64,000 bases of DNA from Flavobacterium sp. J372 (GTDB taxonomy: Bacteria > Bacteroidota > Bacteroidia > Flavobacteriales > Flavobacteriaceae), in NCBI RefSeq assembly GCF_024699965.1, contig NZ_JAJOMZ010000004.1, positions 248,001 to 312,000 on the forward strand. The letters run 5' to 3'. Positions 8,493 through 17,801 of the stretch are shown piece by piece. The notes below the pieces were generated by a model. The model saw only the letters and a list, made by a program, of their open reading frames with translations. It did no database searches and was not told the origin of the DNA. The position numbers and the translations under genes were made by a program. How positions within the stretch are numbered: the stretch's first letter is position 1; each line of letters starts with the position of its first letter.

Positions 8493-9512
8493 ATGAAGCA
8501 GCTTCGCCTATTGCTATATCCGTTTGCTATTATTTATGGCATTATAACAGGCATCCGCAACTGGCTATACAATAAGTCAATACTAAAATCATATGCATTT
8601 CCGCTCCCGGTAATTGCCATAGGAAACCTCAGCACCGGCGGCACAGGCAAAACCCCAATGACGGAGTACCTCATTAGGCTTTTAGGAGAAAACTACAGGC
8701 TCGCAACACTAAGCCGCGGCTATAAAAGAAAATCAAAAGGTTTCGTGTTGGGCAGTGAGGCTTCAGGGCCTGACATTTTGGGTGATGAACCTTACCAGTT
8801 TTACAGCAAATTTCCGAATGTACGCGTGGCGGTAGATGCCGACCGTGTAAATGGAATCACTAAATTAATTGCCTTAACTCCTCAACCGCAAGCAATTGTA
8901 CTTGACGATGCTTACCAGCACCGACGTGTAAAAGCAGGATTTTATATATTGCTTACTGCATACGGCGATTTATATGTCGATGACCATATTTTACCTGCAG
9001 GAAATTTGCGCGAAAGTAAAACGGGCGCCGAAAGAGCTGATGTGATTCTTGTAACTAAATGCCCGGCAGGTCTTTCAGCAGCTGAGCAGCAACGCATTAC
9101 ATCAAAATTAAAGCTACAGCCTGGCCAGCAGGTGTATTTCACTACAATTGCTTATGACAGGCAGGTTTATAATGAAACAGTCAGGCTCAATGTTGAAGAC
9201 ATAAAGCATCAACCCAAAATCCTTGTGGCGGGGATAGCTAAGCCGGAGCCTTTTTTCAAACACCTTAAAATTGATGGTGATATTTTAAAGCAATACCCTG
9301 ACCATCATGATTTTACACCGGATGAAATACAAGAACTAAATAACTTTAACCAATTAATAATCACTACTGAAAAAGACTATATGCGCCTTCGCGGGAAAGT
9401 TTCGAACGACCGGCTGTATTATCTTCCGATTCGTACGGATTTCTTAACGGGTAGTGATAAATTCAACGAAACTATTATAAATTATGTGGGAAAAAGTACA
9501 GGAAACCGTTAG
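8493..9512 (+). CDS. lpxK: Tetraacyldisaccharide 4'-kinase LpxK
   Basis: 339 residues. An N-terminal membrane-associated helix precedes GNLSTGGTGKTP (44-55), the LpxK P-loop, then LSRGYKRKSKG and DEPYQFYSKFP. The DDAYQHRRVKAGF segment (about residues 133-145) is the Walker-B-like family motif. It phosphorylates the lipid A disaccharide precursor to lipid IVA on the inner face of the inner membrane. Overlaps the downstream pnp gene by 29 nt, so they are translationally coupled although not metabolically related; this pairing is usual in flavobacteria. Confidence 0.94.
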   Translation: MKQLRLLLYPFAIIYGIITGIRNWLYNKSILKSYAFPLPVIAIGNLSTGGTGKTPMTEYLIRLLGENYRLATLSRGYKRKSKGFVLGSEASGPDILGDEPYQFYSKFPNVRVAVDADRVNGITKLIALTPQPQAIVLDDAYQHRRVKAGFYILLTAYGDLYVDDHILPAGNLRESKTGAERADVILVTKCPAGLSAAEQQRITSKLKLQPGQQVYFTTIAYDRQVYNETVRLNVEDIKHQPKILVAGIAKPEPFFKHLKIDGDILKQYPDHHDFTPDEIQELNNFNQLIITTEKDYMRLRGKVSNDRLYYLPIRTDFLTGSDKFNETIINYVGKSTGNR

Positions 9513-10296
9513 CTATATCACTGAAAAAACTGGCTTTACACCAAGATACGGCGTTATCCTCGGTTCGGGCTTGGGGAGTTTTACCGAAGACATTGAAATT
9601 GAGCATACCCTGCCCTACAGCGAAATACCGAACTTCCCGACATCAACTGTCGAGGGGCATAAAGGTGCGCTCATTTTCGGTAAAATTGGCGGAAATAATG
9701 TAGTAGCCATGCAGGGGCGTTTTCATTATTACGAGGGTTACAGCATGACTGAAGTGACTTTCCCTGTGCGGGTTATGAAATTTTTAGGCGTAGAAAAACT
9801 TATTGTGAGCAACGCTTCAGGCGGGGTGAATCCGTTTTATAAAGTGGGCGATATTGTTTATATCTATGACCATATTAACCTGATGCCGGAACATCCGCTG
9901 CGTGGAAAAAACGATGAAAGGTTTGGGCCGAGATTTGTAAATATGGGTGAACCGTACAGCCGTAAAATGATTGCTAAAGCTAAAGAAATAGCCGTGAATA
10001 TGGGCGTTGACGTGAAAGACGGCATTTACCTTGGGCTGCAGGGGCCAACTTTTGAAACGCTCAGTGAGTACCGCATGGTGAAAGTGCTCGGGGCCGACTG
10101 CGTGGGAATGTCAACCGTGCCGGAGGTTATTGTGGCGCGGCATATGAACATGGAAGTTTTCGGCATTTCGGTGATTACGGACATAGGGAGTGAAGATGCG
10201 ATTGAAGAGATAAGCCATGATGAGGTACTTTTGGCTGCCCAAAGCGCTGAACCAAAGGTTCGGGGTATTATTAAAGAACTGATAATCAAATACTAA
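9484..10296 (+). CDS. punA: Purine-nucleoside phosphorylase
   Basis: 270 residues of the trimeric PNP/MTAP family. Motifs: GVILGSGLGSF (phosphate site), PTSTVEGHKG, MQGRFHYYEGY, SNASGGVNP, FETLSEYRM and GMSTVPEVIVARH, with TDIGSEDA at the end of the core. It splits purine nucleosides with phosphate into base plus ribose-1-phosphate for purine salvage in the cytoplasm. Overlaps lpxK; a strong terminator follows. Confidence 0.93.
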   Translation: MWEKVQETVSYITEKTGFTPRYGVILGSGLGSFTEDIEIEHTLPYSEIPNFPTSTVEGHKGALIFGKIGGNNVVAMQGRFHYYEGYSMTEVTFPVRVMKFLGVEKLIVSNASGGVNPFYKVGDIVYIYDHINLMPEHPLRGKNDERFGPRFVNMGEPYSRKMIAKAKEIAVNMGVDVKDGIYLGLQGPTFETLSEYRMVKVLGADCVGMSTVPEVIVARHMNMEVFGISVITDIGSEDAIEEISHDEVLLAAQSAEPKVRGIIKELIIKY

Positions 10297-10340
10297 AAAA
10301 TTTAGACTACTAAAGCTATCTTAATTTCCCACAAAGCAGT

Positions 10341-10372
10341 AATCCGCAGGCTGAAAAGTGTGCGGATTTTTG
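10341..10372 (+). terminator. Terminator of lpxK-pnp operon
   Basis: AATCCGCA pairs with TGCGGATT, followed by TTTT. Confidence 0.8.
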
Positions 10373-10776
10373 CTTTTATGGTATATACCCTATGCAAGGT
10401 AATCTAACACCTTAACATCTCTTTAACAGATATTATTTAGAACTATAGACATGACAATTATGCAGCCCCGTTTCTTCTCAAGAAAATAATCGATGAACGG
10501 TTAATTTTTGAACGGGTTTTGTAACGTGTTTCGAAAATTGCCGCCGTAACCTTGCAAAAAGTTTTGAAGTGAGTTTTGAGGAAAGGTTCTTTGAAATACT
10601 GATAAACTTTTAAAACACATAGATAACATAGCTATTCAAGCTGAAGTTATTCCGCAGAGATGCACAAAGAAGCACAGAGTTTCACAAAGGTCACTCTTCA
10701 CTCAGCCGTCAGAGTGAAGCTGTCTCTAAGCTTGTTTAGTGCTATCAGTTAAGCCATTCATAATCTAAACCACGAG
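10373..10776. other. Long intergenic region without a recognisable gene
   Basis: No protein-coding frame of credible length. It contains paired TTAACA motifs (listed separately), a possible 12-codon open frame at 10451-10489 with no support, a loose periodic repeat of CACAAAG/CACAGAG type at 10654-10690, and a degenerate REP-like palindrome at 10695-10740 (CTTCACTC and GAGTGAAG arms). It may hold a small RNA or a decayed gene; nothing proves either. Confidence 0.5.
10412..10428 (+). promoter_or_regulatory. TTAACA direct repeat, 11-base period
   Basis: TTAACA at 10412-10417 and 10423-10428, with CTAACA just upstream at 10404. The spacing equals that of tandem half-sites of PhoB/PhoP-type regulators. 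No gene follows on either strand at close distance. Confidence 0.35.
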
Positions 10777-11220
10777 TTACTCAGCAAGATATTTATTTAT
10801 CTCTTTGCGCAATTCTGAGCTGCCCGGCCTCGCGGCATCGGCATTTACAATATTTCCTTTTTTATCAATGAGCATATAGCGCGGTATCATTTTTATCTGC
10901 AACTCGGCAAACCGACCATCGCGCTTTATGTTCCAAAGATTGTATTTTTCCTGATGTATATTCTCTTTTTCTGAAGCTTTCTCCCAGTCGCTTTTATTCT
11001 TATCAGTAGAGATGTACATAAAAACCATTTGCTTGTCTTTCAGCTTTTCGTGCAGTTTTATAGATTTCGGTAACTCTTCGCGGCAGGGTTTGCACCAGCT
11101 GGCCCAAAAGTCGATGAGTATTACTTTTCCTTTATTTTCGGCAACAAGTTGTTCAAGGGATTTATCCTGCGCGTAGGAAGATGATATAAAAAGCAGGAGA
11201 AGCAGCGTAATGACTTTCAT
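10777..11220 (-). CDS. TlpA-like exported thioredoxin-fold protein
   Basis: 147 residues. A signal peptide (VITLLLLLFISSSYAQ) precedes a thioredoxin fold with FWASWCKPCREELP, redox cysteines Cys43 and Cys46, and the cis-proline loop MIPRYMLID near 114. A periplasmic thiol-disulfide reductase, perhaps for cytochrome maturation or general disulfide reduction. Lies 33 nt downstream of the T9SS protein gene on the same strand, so probably cotranscribed with it. Confidence 0.88.
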   Translation of the reverse strand: MKVITLLLLLFISSSYAQDKSLEQLVAENKGKVILIDFWASWCKPCREELPKSIKLHEKLKDKQMVFMYISTDKNKSDWEKASEKENIHQEKYNLWNIKRDGRFAELQIKMIPRYMLIDKKGNIVNADAARPGSSELRKEINKYLAE

Positions 11221-11253
11221 GATATTTTAAAATTTGCTGCGTTCACATATATT

Positions 11254-12807
11254 CTACAACCCCTTAGTAATCTTTTTAACCGCTGCCCCGGTATCGGTGT
11301 CAATAATAACATTATATATGCCTGGCATAAGGTTAACTGTAGAGATTTCAGTAATATTTTGGGCCGACACCGTAAAGATGTTTCTGCCGCTAATGTCACA
11401 AACAGATACTTTTTTTACCTCCTGCCCCGAATCAATATGCAATGTATTGCCCACCGGAACCGGATAAACACTGAGTGACTTTAAACCAGGTGTATTGGTA
11501 GACATAGCATTTTGTGAAAGACGGACAATCCAGAATCGTCTGCCGGCACTATTTGCTGTGTGGTTGTTTGATTCCAATCCCGGGCGGCCTATAGCTGCGA
11601 ATTCTCCGTCACTTATTTCTACTAAATCATTAAGATAGTCCACGCTAAAGTCACCCCCAATGGCTTTCTGCCACTCCAGATTGCCGTTTCCATCAACTTT
11701 TATTACCCATCCGTTTTGCAAAGATGAAAGATATGTTGAAGCAAAATCTACCAATACCTGCCCATCATTAGACCATGATGATCCTGCAATTACATAGCCG
11801 CCGTCTATAGTTTGCCTTACTGAGTAAGCACGATCATCTCCCTGCCCACCGTAATTTTTCTTCCATTGCAAGTTGCCGTTATCATCAATCTTTATTGCCC
11901 AGAAATCAAATCCTCCAAAAGAGTTTTGCACGCTATTGTCTCGCCCATATCCAACTATCATATACCCATTGTCATTGGTCCGGATTATAGCTTCAGGACG
12001 GTTGAAGAAATTGGTGCCCGAATAAACAGAGCCGAAACATTTCGCCCACAAAATTATACCGGTCTCGCTAAGTTTGATCAACCAAAAATCTGATTCGCAC
12101 GTACTGGGATTACGACACGTGACATTATTGTTTTCTGAAAAAGTTTCACCGGCAACTATCATGGTTCCGTCCGGGTTAACCACTAGTGATGTTGCGTTAT
12201 CATCATCAGTGCCGCCATAAGTAAAACTCTGCTGTTTAATCCCGTTTTGATTTAGCCTGAGTATCCAGTAATCTCCAAGACCTTTATTTAAAAGCACATC
12301 ACCATTCGATGAGCGTGACCAGCCGGAAACCACCAAATCTCCGGATGCGGTTTCTACAATATCTGACGCCCAGTCTTCATTGCTACCACCAAAATTGTAT
12401 TCCCAGGATACCTGGCCTGCAGTATTTAGTTTAACAACCCATACATTAAAACTGGCACCAGCAATTGACTTTGTAGCAGCAAATGCATACCCGCCGTCAC
12501 TGGTTTGAATAATTTTTGAAGGACTCTCATAGTATTGCCCTCCATAGCAATATGACCATTCCTTGTCAAAATTGGCGTTCACTTTAACTACAAATACATC
12601 AGGGCCGTTCACAAAATTTACCGCATCTTCATGAGCATTTTGTGCTGTGCCGGCAATAATAAAACCGCCGTCTGCTGTCTTTTCAATAGATATAGCCTCA
12701 CCGCCCTGGCCGCCAAAATACTTATCCCATAGTACTTGGGGAGCCTGAGCATAGCATAGTGCAGTAATGAAAAGAAACAATAATTGTACGAAGTATTTTT
12801 TTACCAT
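11254..12807 (-). CDS. T9SS-sorted repeat protein, probable beta-propeller
   Basis: 517 residues from MVKKYFVQLLFLF at 12807; an earlier in-frame ATG at 12855 overlaps the -7 promoter element and would precede the signal peptide. Mature protein: about eight repeats of some 50 residues with the pattern DGGFIIAG-T, WVVKLN, G-L-W-K-FGG, typical of beta-propeller-like secreted Bacteroidota proteins. The last 75 residues are a type A sorting domain (SLSVYPVPVGNTLHID, VCDISGRNIF, LMPGIYNVII). Exported across the outer membrane by T9SS; binding target unknown. Confidence 0.82.
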   Translation of the reverse strand: MVKKYFVQLLFLFITALCYAQAPQVLWDKYFGGQGGEAISIEKTADGGFIIAGTAQNAHEDAVNFVNGPDVFVVKVNANFDKEWSYCYGGQYYESPSKIIQTSDGGYAFAATKSIAGASFNVWVVKLNTAGQVSWEYNFGGSNEDWASDIVETASGDLVVSGWSRSSNGDVLLNKGLGDYWILRLNQNGIKQQSFTYGGTDDDNATSLVVNPDGTMIVAGETFSENNNVTCRNPSTCESDFWLIKLSETGIILWAKCFGSVYSGTNFFNRPEAIIRTNDNGYMIVGYGRDNSVQNSFGGFDFWAIKIDDNGNLQWKKNYGGQGDDRAYSVRQTIDGGYVIAGSSWSNDGQVLVDFASTYLSSLQNGWVIKVDGNGNLEWQKAIGGDFSVDYLNDLVEISDGEFAAIGRPGLESNNHTANSAGRRFWIVRLSQNAMSTNTPGLKSLSVYPVPVGNTLHIDSGQEVKKVSVCDISGRNIFTVSAQNITEISTVNLMPGIYNVIIDTDTGAAVKKITKGL

Positions 12808-12848
12808 TTTAACAATATTTATTTGTTTATGCAACGCAATTTGTTTTA

Positions 12849-12856
12849 CAAACATA
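12849..12856 (-). promoter_or_regulatory. -7 element for T9SS repeat protein gene
   Basis: CAAACATA on the plus strand reads TATGTTTG on the minus strand, an exact TAnnTTTG, 41 nt before the chosen start. Confidence 0.5.
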
Positions 12857-12946
12857 AGTAATCGTATTGAAATATAAGCGTTTAAATTACATTTATAACC
12901 TAATACACTCTACGTGAAGCGCAGTATGGTAAGACAATATCCAAAG

Positions 12947-13996
12947 CTACTTCGCCGACTTCTCCAGCGTAAAAGAAAATTCAGAGCCTTTTCCGTATTC
13001 GCTTTCTACGTAAATTTTTTCGTCGTGCCCTTCAATAATGTGCTTTACAATGGCAAGACCCAGGCCGGAGCCGCCCTCGCTGCGGGCGCCGCTTTTGTCG
13101 ACACGGTAAAAGCGTTCAAAAAGCCGTGGTATATGTTTTTTCTCAATACCCTCGCCATTGTCTTTTACACGGACGATGACTTTATTATTTACAAAGTCTT
13201 CAATGCTAACTTCGGTAGTGCCATGCTCACGGCCATACTTTATGGCATTTACCACCAGGTTTATAAGCACCTGCTGTATTTTTTCAACATCGCCATACAC
13301 ATATATGGGCTTAAGGTATTTTGCGTCAAACATCAGCATAATTCCTTTTTTATCAGCCTTCATCTCCAGCAGGTCAAACACGTTCTGCACCACCTCAACA
13401 ATATTAAAGGTGGTATAGCTAAGGTTCAGGTCGCCCACCTCAAGTTTGGTTATCATGTCAAGGTCCTGTACAATATAAATAAGGCGCTCAACTCCTTTTT
13501 CGGCGCGCTGCAGGTATTTTTTTCGTAGCTGCTTGTCGCCCATAGCTCCGTCAAGCAACGTAAGCAGGTAGCCCTGCACAGTAAATAGCGGCGTCTTCAG
13601 CTCATGAGAGACATTCCCGAGGAACTCACGGCGGTACTCTTCGCGTATTTTCAGGGTTTCAATTTCAATCTTTTTATCCCGGGCAAATTTTTCTACTTCA
13701 CGGGTAAGCGTAGCCATATCGGTAGTGATGCTCTTGTTGCGGAAAGAGCTGCTCTCGAGCAATGATACATCATCATAAATCTTCTTTACCCTGCGATAAA
13801 TGAAATGCTCTACACGGTATTGCAGCATGAAAAACGCAAATACAAAAATGGCACCGGTAAAAGTGCCTATGACGTTCCATGTAAGTTCAGGAAAATAAAA
13901 GTATTGCATACCGGCCAGGAAACCGGCAGAGAAAATGGAGATGTATAATGCTGACTTTACAGCAAATTTGTAGGTTTTCTTAAATTTTATCGCCAC
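12947..13996 (-). CDS. Sensor histidine kinase, PhoR-like
   Basis: 349 residues, GTG start sharing one base with the regulator's stop. Two membrane helices (about 12-32 and 40-60) are joined by a very short loop, so sensing is probably inside the membrane or cytoplasm, as in PhoR. HisKA: NVSHELKTPL with His131. HATPase: NLVVNAIKYG (N box), DNGEGI (G1), FERFYRVDKS (F box), GSGLGLAIVKH (G2). Phosphorylates the regulator encoded upstream. Position next to a divergent TonB receptor suggests nutrient sensing, phosphate being the first candidate, by analogy only. Confidence 0.88.
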   Translation of the reverse strand: MAIKFKKTYKFAVKSALYISIFSAGFLAGMQYFYFPELTWNVIGTFTGAIFVFAFFMLQYRVEHFIYRRVKKIYDDVSLLESSSFRNKSITTDMATLTREVEKFARDKKIEIETLKIREEYRREFLGNVSHELKTPLFTVQGYLLTLLDGAMGDKQLRKKYLQRAEKGVERLIYIVQDLDMITKLEVGDLNLSYTTFNIVEVVQNVFDLLEMKADKKGIMLMFDAKYLKPIYVYGDVEKIQQVLINLVVNAIKYGREHGTTEVSIEDFVNNKVIVRVKDNGEGIEKKHIPRLFERFYRVDKSGARSEGGSGLGLAIVKHIIEGHDEKIYVESEYGKGSEFSFTLEKSAK

Positions 13997-14679
13997 TAAA
14001 TCTCAAGCTTATAGCCCACCCCTTTTATAGTTTTAAACAGCTCATCGCCAATTTTTTCGCGCAGCTTGCGTATGTGAACATCTATGGTGCGGCCGCCCAC
14101 AACCACTTCGTTGCCCCATACCTTATCAAGTATCTCTTCGCGCTTAAAGACTTTGCCCGGCTTGCTGGCCAGCAGGTAAAATAGCTCAAACTCCTTTCGC
14201 GGAAGCACAATCTCGCGGTCTTCAAGCATTATCTTATATTCTTCGCGATTCACTTCAATATTGCCCACGCGCAGTATGTCTTCTTTATTTTCATCTTCCT
14301 TAAGCCTGCGCAGTAATGCCTTTACTTTGCTTACCAGCAGCTTCGGCTTTATCGGTTTGGCAATGTAGTCATCAGCCCCGGCATCAAACCCGGCAACCTG
14401 GCTGTAGTCTTCGCTCCGCGCCGTAAGGAAGGTGATGATAACGTTGCTGAGCTCAGGTATTTTCCTGATGTTTTCACAGGCTTCCATACCGTCCATCTCG
14501 GGCATCATCACATCCATAATAATAAGGTGCGGAAGTTCTTTCTTAGCCTTAGTGATGGCCTCTTTACCATTTGATGCGGTAATTACCTGGTAACCTTCCT
14601 GAGAAAGGTTGTAGCCAACAATTTCAAGGATATCCTGCTCGTCATCAACCAGTAAGATCCTGATATCTTTTTTCTTCAT
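13996..14679 (-). CDS. OmpR/PhoB-family response regulator
   Basis: 227 residues. Receiver domain 1-120 with acidic pocket VDDEQD and phosphoacceptor Asp56 in LIIMDVMMPEMDG; Lys in YIAKPI. A winged-helix DNA-binding domain (about 133-227) ends in GGRTIDVHIRKLREKIG and GVGYKLEI. Cotranscribed with the kinase gene. Regulators of this class bind tandem repeats spaced 10-11 bp, and such repeats lie in the divergent promoter at 14741-14811, suggesting control of the TonB receptor and perhaps autoregulation. Confidence 0.9.
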   Translation of the reverse strand: MKKKDIRILLVDDEQDILEIVGYNLSQEGYQVITASNGKEAITKAKKELPHLIIMDVMMPEMDGMEACENIRKIPELSNVIITFLTARSEDYSQVAGFDAGADDYIAKPIKPKLLVSKVKALLRRLKEDENKEDILRVGNIEVNREEYKIMLEDREIVLPRKEFELFYLLASKPGKVFKREEILDKVWGNEVVVGGRTIDVHIRKLREKIGDELFKTIKGVGYKLEI

Positions 14680-14740
14680 AGATAAATGATATACGCTTTT
14701 AGGCCGTAAAGGTAAAGATAATACAAAATGAACAAACGGC

Positions 14741-14811
14741 TTAACTATTATTTAAATGACTTAACAATAAGATAAAGAACTGTAAATCTAAACGTAACAC
14801 TTACGTAACAC
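14741..14811. promoter_or_regulatory. Putative operator: tandem TAAC repeats
   Basis: CGTAACAC, TTA, CGTAACAC at 14793-14811 is a perfect direct repeat with an 11-base period. Upstream, TTAACTATTA (14741) and TTAACAATAA (14761) are 20 bases apart. The block sits between the response regulator and TonB receptor genes, about 50 nt before the receptor start. Confidence 0.55.
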
Positions 14812-14860
14812 AGAATTTTGATGCGCGGGGTTTCTTTGCACAAAATTAAACAACACACTG

Positions 14861-17616
14861 ATGAAACGCCAGATTTTATTTATCTTACTGCTTATCACAA
14901 CATTAGGGTTTGCCCAGCAAAAGGGTACTCTAACCGGGACGATTACTGATAAAGACATGAACAACGAGACGCTGCCATTTGCCAGCGTTAGCATAAAAGG
15001 CACCGGCATTGGTGAAAACACCGATGAAAACGGAAAGTACAGCCTTGAAGTGCCTGCAGGCAGCCACGTACTTGTTATAGCCTTTATGGGATATGAAACG
15101 GTAGAAGTGCCGTTTACCATTGCTGCAGGCGAAACCAAAACCATAAACCGCAGCCTTACATCGGGCAGCGTTACCATGGAAGAGGTGGTGATACAGGCAA
15201 CCGTAAACCGCGAAAAGGAAAGCGCCCTGTTGATGGAGCAGAAAAATGCTACAGAGATTAAAACTAATATAGGCGCACAAGAACTTACCCGTAAAGGTGT
15301 AAGCGATGCAGCGGCTGCCGTAACTAAAGTTTCAGGTATATCTAAACAGGAGGGCAACAGCGGCATATTTGTGCGCGGGCTGGGCGACCGCTACAACGGA
15401 ACATTCCTTAACGGCCTGCCACTACCCTCAAATGAACCGGAGAACAAGAACATAGCCCTTGATCTTTTTCAACCGATATTATACAAAGCGTAGGCATTAA
15501 TAAAAGCTTCACGCAAGAAATATACGGAGACATAGGCGGAGCGAATGTTGACATATTTTCAAAAGAACATAGTGGCAAAGGCAATATGGTAATTGAGATA
15601 GGCAGCGGGCTCAATGATAAAGCTTTCGGGTCTGATTTCAGGATTGCCAATAATGTAAAGAAAACCGGGTTTTATAATATTGAAACACCAACAACTACAA
15701 GAGCATACACTTTTGGTTCACGTTGGGCACCGGATACAGAGAGTAACCCTGTAAACGGCAACTTTAATATTGCCGGCGGTCAGTCTTTTGATATTAATGA
15801 TGAAAGCCGCATAAGCTTTTTTGCCACTGCAGGCTATGGCAACGGCTACACTTACCGTAATGGCTTCCAGCGTATTGTGAGTAATGAAAATACAAATATC
15901 TTGGTTGACTTTTATAATGTAGACCGTTTTGAATTCAGCACCAAGACTACCGCCATGGCCAATGTGGTTTACCGTATTAATGCTAACCACACAATTAAGG
16001 CCAATTCGGTTTTTGTAAATGCTTCAAAAAGTTCAGTTAATGAGTATGATACATTTATAGGCCAGGGTGACGATCGATTTGAGTTTACGCGCCAGACACT
16101 TACTGACCAAAACAAGCTATGGGTAAACCAGCTTTTAGGAAAGCATATCATTAATGACCGGCTTGACCTTAACTGGGGTGGCTCTTACGCTACAGTAAAT
16201 GCCGACCAGCCCGACAGGATTACCAGCAACCTGATACTTACTGACGGCAATTATACATTTAACAGCGCTGCACCCACTACAAACAATAGGTACTTTCAAT
16301 ATATTGATGAGAAAGAAATCGCAGCAAAGGCAATTTTTTCTTATAAAGTACTGAAAGCTGAAGACGAAATGTATAAGGGGAAGCTTACATTTGGATACAA
16401 CGGAAGGATAAAAAGCCGTGATTTTGAGGCTACACAATTTAACTTTAGGATAGCGTCAGATAACAATTTCAGTGTTGATGAAAATAATATTGATACTTTT
16501 TTAAATGCTTCGAATCTGGGCATAACACAAAATCAGCCCAACACGTTCTATATACTTACCGGAAGGCTGCAAAGCCTCAGGCCGTTTACCTATAATGCGG
16601 ATATGAACGTACATGCAGCAACCGCCGGGTTTGAACATAGCCTCAATGACAAGCTTACTTACACCCTAGGCCTTAGAGCAGAAAAGGTGCTACAGGAACT
16701 AGAGTGGGATACAAACTTCACGTTATCAGGTGTAGATTTTGATGATGCAACAATTGATAAGTTATATATCCTGCCTTCTGCAACACTCAAGTATGTGCTT
16801 AACGACAAACAGAATTTTCGCGCAGCAGCAAGCAAAACTTATACACTGCCACAATTTAAAGAAAAAGCGCCTTTCAGGTATGAAGGAGTTGGTGAAAACT
16901 CTGTGGGTAATCCTTTCTTAAAACCATCAGACAATTATAATCTTGATATTAAGTGGGAACTTTTCCCGGGCGGTGATGAGGTGATATCAGCAACAGCTTT
17001 TGGTAAATATATTGTAAATCCTATAAGTCAGGTTTTATTAAACTCAGTACTTAATGACAATACATTTGTAAATGCCGGAGGTTATGCTTATGTAGCCGGA
17101 GCAGAGTTTGAAATACGCAAAAACCTATGGAAGAGTGGTGAAGATGAGCGCCATGTGTTTTTGGGCGGCCTAAACTTTACTGTAATGTACTCACAGCAAG
17201 AGCTTGATTCAGACAAAGTGGCCAGCGATGCACAGGGTACACTTAGTGTTAACTTTAATGAAGATAAAGACGCGTTGCAGGGAGCTTCGCCTCTTATTGT
17301 AAACGCTGACCTTACATATAAAGTAAATAATGGGTTTGTTAAGCCTACTATATCACTTGTAGGAAACTATTTTCATGACAGGATTTATTCGCTTGGCTCA
17401 TTCGGGCGTGGCAATATAGTAGAAAAAGGAATTCCAATATTAAACTTTGTATCAAACACTACCATCGGTGAGAAATTTACTGTAGGAGTAAATATTGAGA
17501 ATATGCTTAACAGCCGTATAAGGAGGGTGCAGGAAAATGCAGGTGGGGATATTGATACCTTTAATTTTAGGGCAGGTGTAGATTATACACTTACACTTAA
17601 ATATTCACTATTCTAA
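14861..17616 (+). CDS. TonB-dependent outer-membrane receptor (one frameshift)
   Basis: The frame breaks at the T5 run 15465-15469; adding one T restores a 918-residue protein. Order: signal peptide (ILFILLLITTLGFAQ), carboxypeptidase-regulatory-like domain (about 20-105, GTLTGTITD and GENTDENGKYSLEV), plug domain (TKVSGISKQEGNSGIFVRGL, GDRYNGTFLNGLPLP), then a beta-barrel ending in YTLTLKYSLF with the terminal Phe needed for outer-membrane insertion. It imports a bound ligand using TonB-ExbBD energy. No SusD follows; a beta-helix lipoprotein does. Divergence from a PhoBR-like pair suggests a regulated nutrient, possibly phosphate-related. Confidence 0.88.
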
Positions 17617-17634
17617 GATAATAACAATACACAT

Positions 17635-17671
17635 AATAAGGCAGCTTTAGGCTGCCTTATTTATTTTATTA
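17635..17671 (+). terminator. Terminator of TonB receptor gene
   Basis: Perfect 11-bp stem, AATAAGGCAGC with GCTGCCTTATT, loop TTTAG, then a T-rich tail. Confidence 0.85.
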
Positions 17672-17677
17672 GGTGCA

Positions 17678-17737
17678 TTAACTATTTAGTAACTATTACA
17701 CATTATCACTTAAAGATTATATAACAATAGCTTAACG
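17678..17737. promoter_or_regulatory. Putative operator: tandem TAAC repeats before beta-helix gene
   Basis: TAACTATT, TAG, TAACTATT at 17679-17697 repeats with an 11-base period, and ATAACA/TTAACG at 17721/17732 again at 11. The 9-mer TTAACTATT also occurs at 14741 before the TonB receptor gene. A weak -7 box, CATATTTG, follows near 17758. Confidence 0.5.
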
Positions 17738-17801
17738 GCACAGCAATCACATAGCCTCATATTTGCACCATTAAACGTAAACAACATAAAAACTTTAAAA
17801 A

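Noticed and set aside
10451..10489. Twelve-codon peptide gene
   Set aside because: Only an ATG and a stop; no conservation or promoter evidence.
10654..10690. CRISPR-like short repeats
   Set aside because: The units are irregular, about 11 bases, with no spacers.
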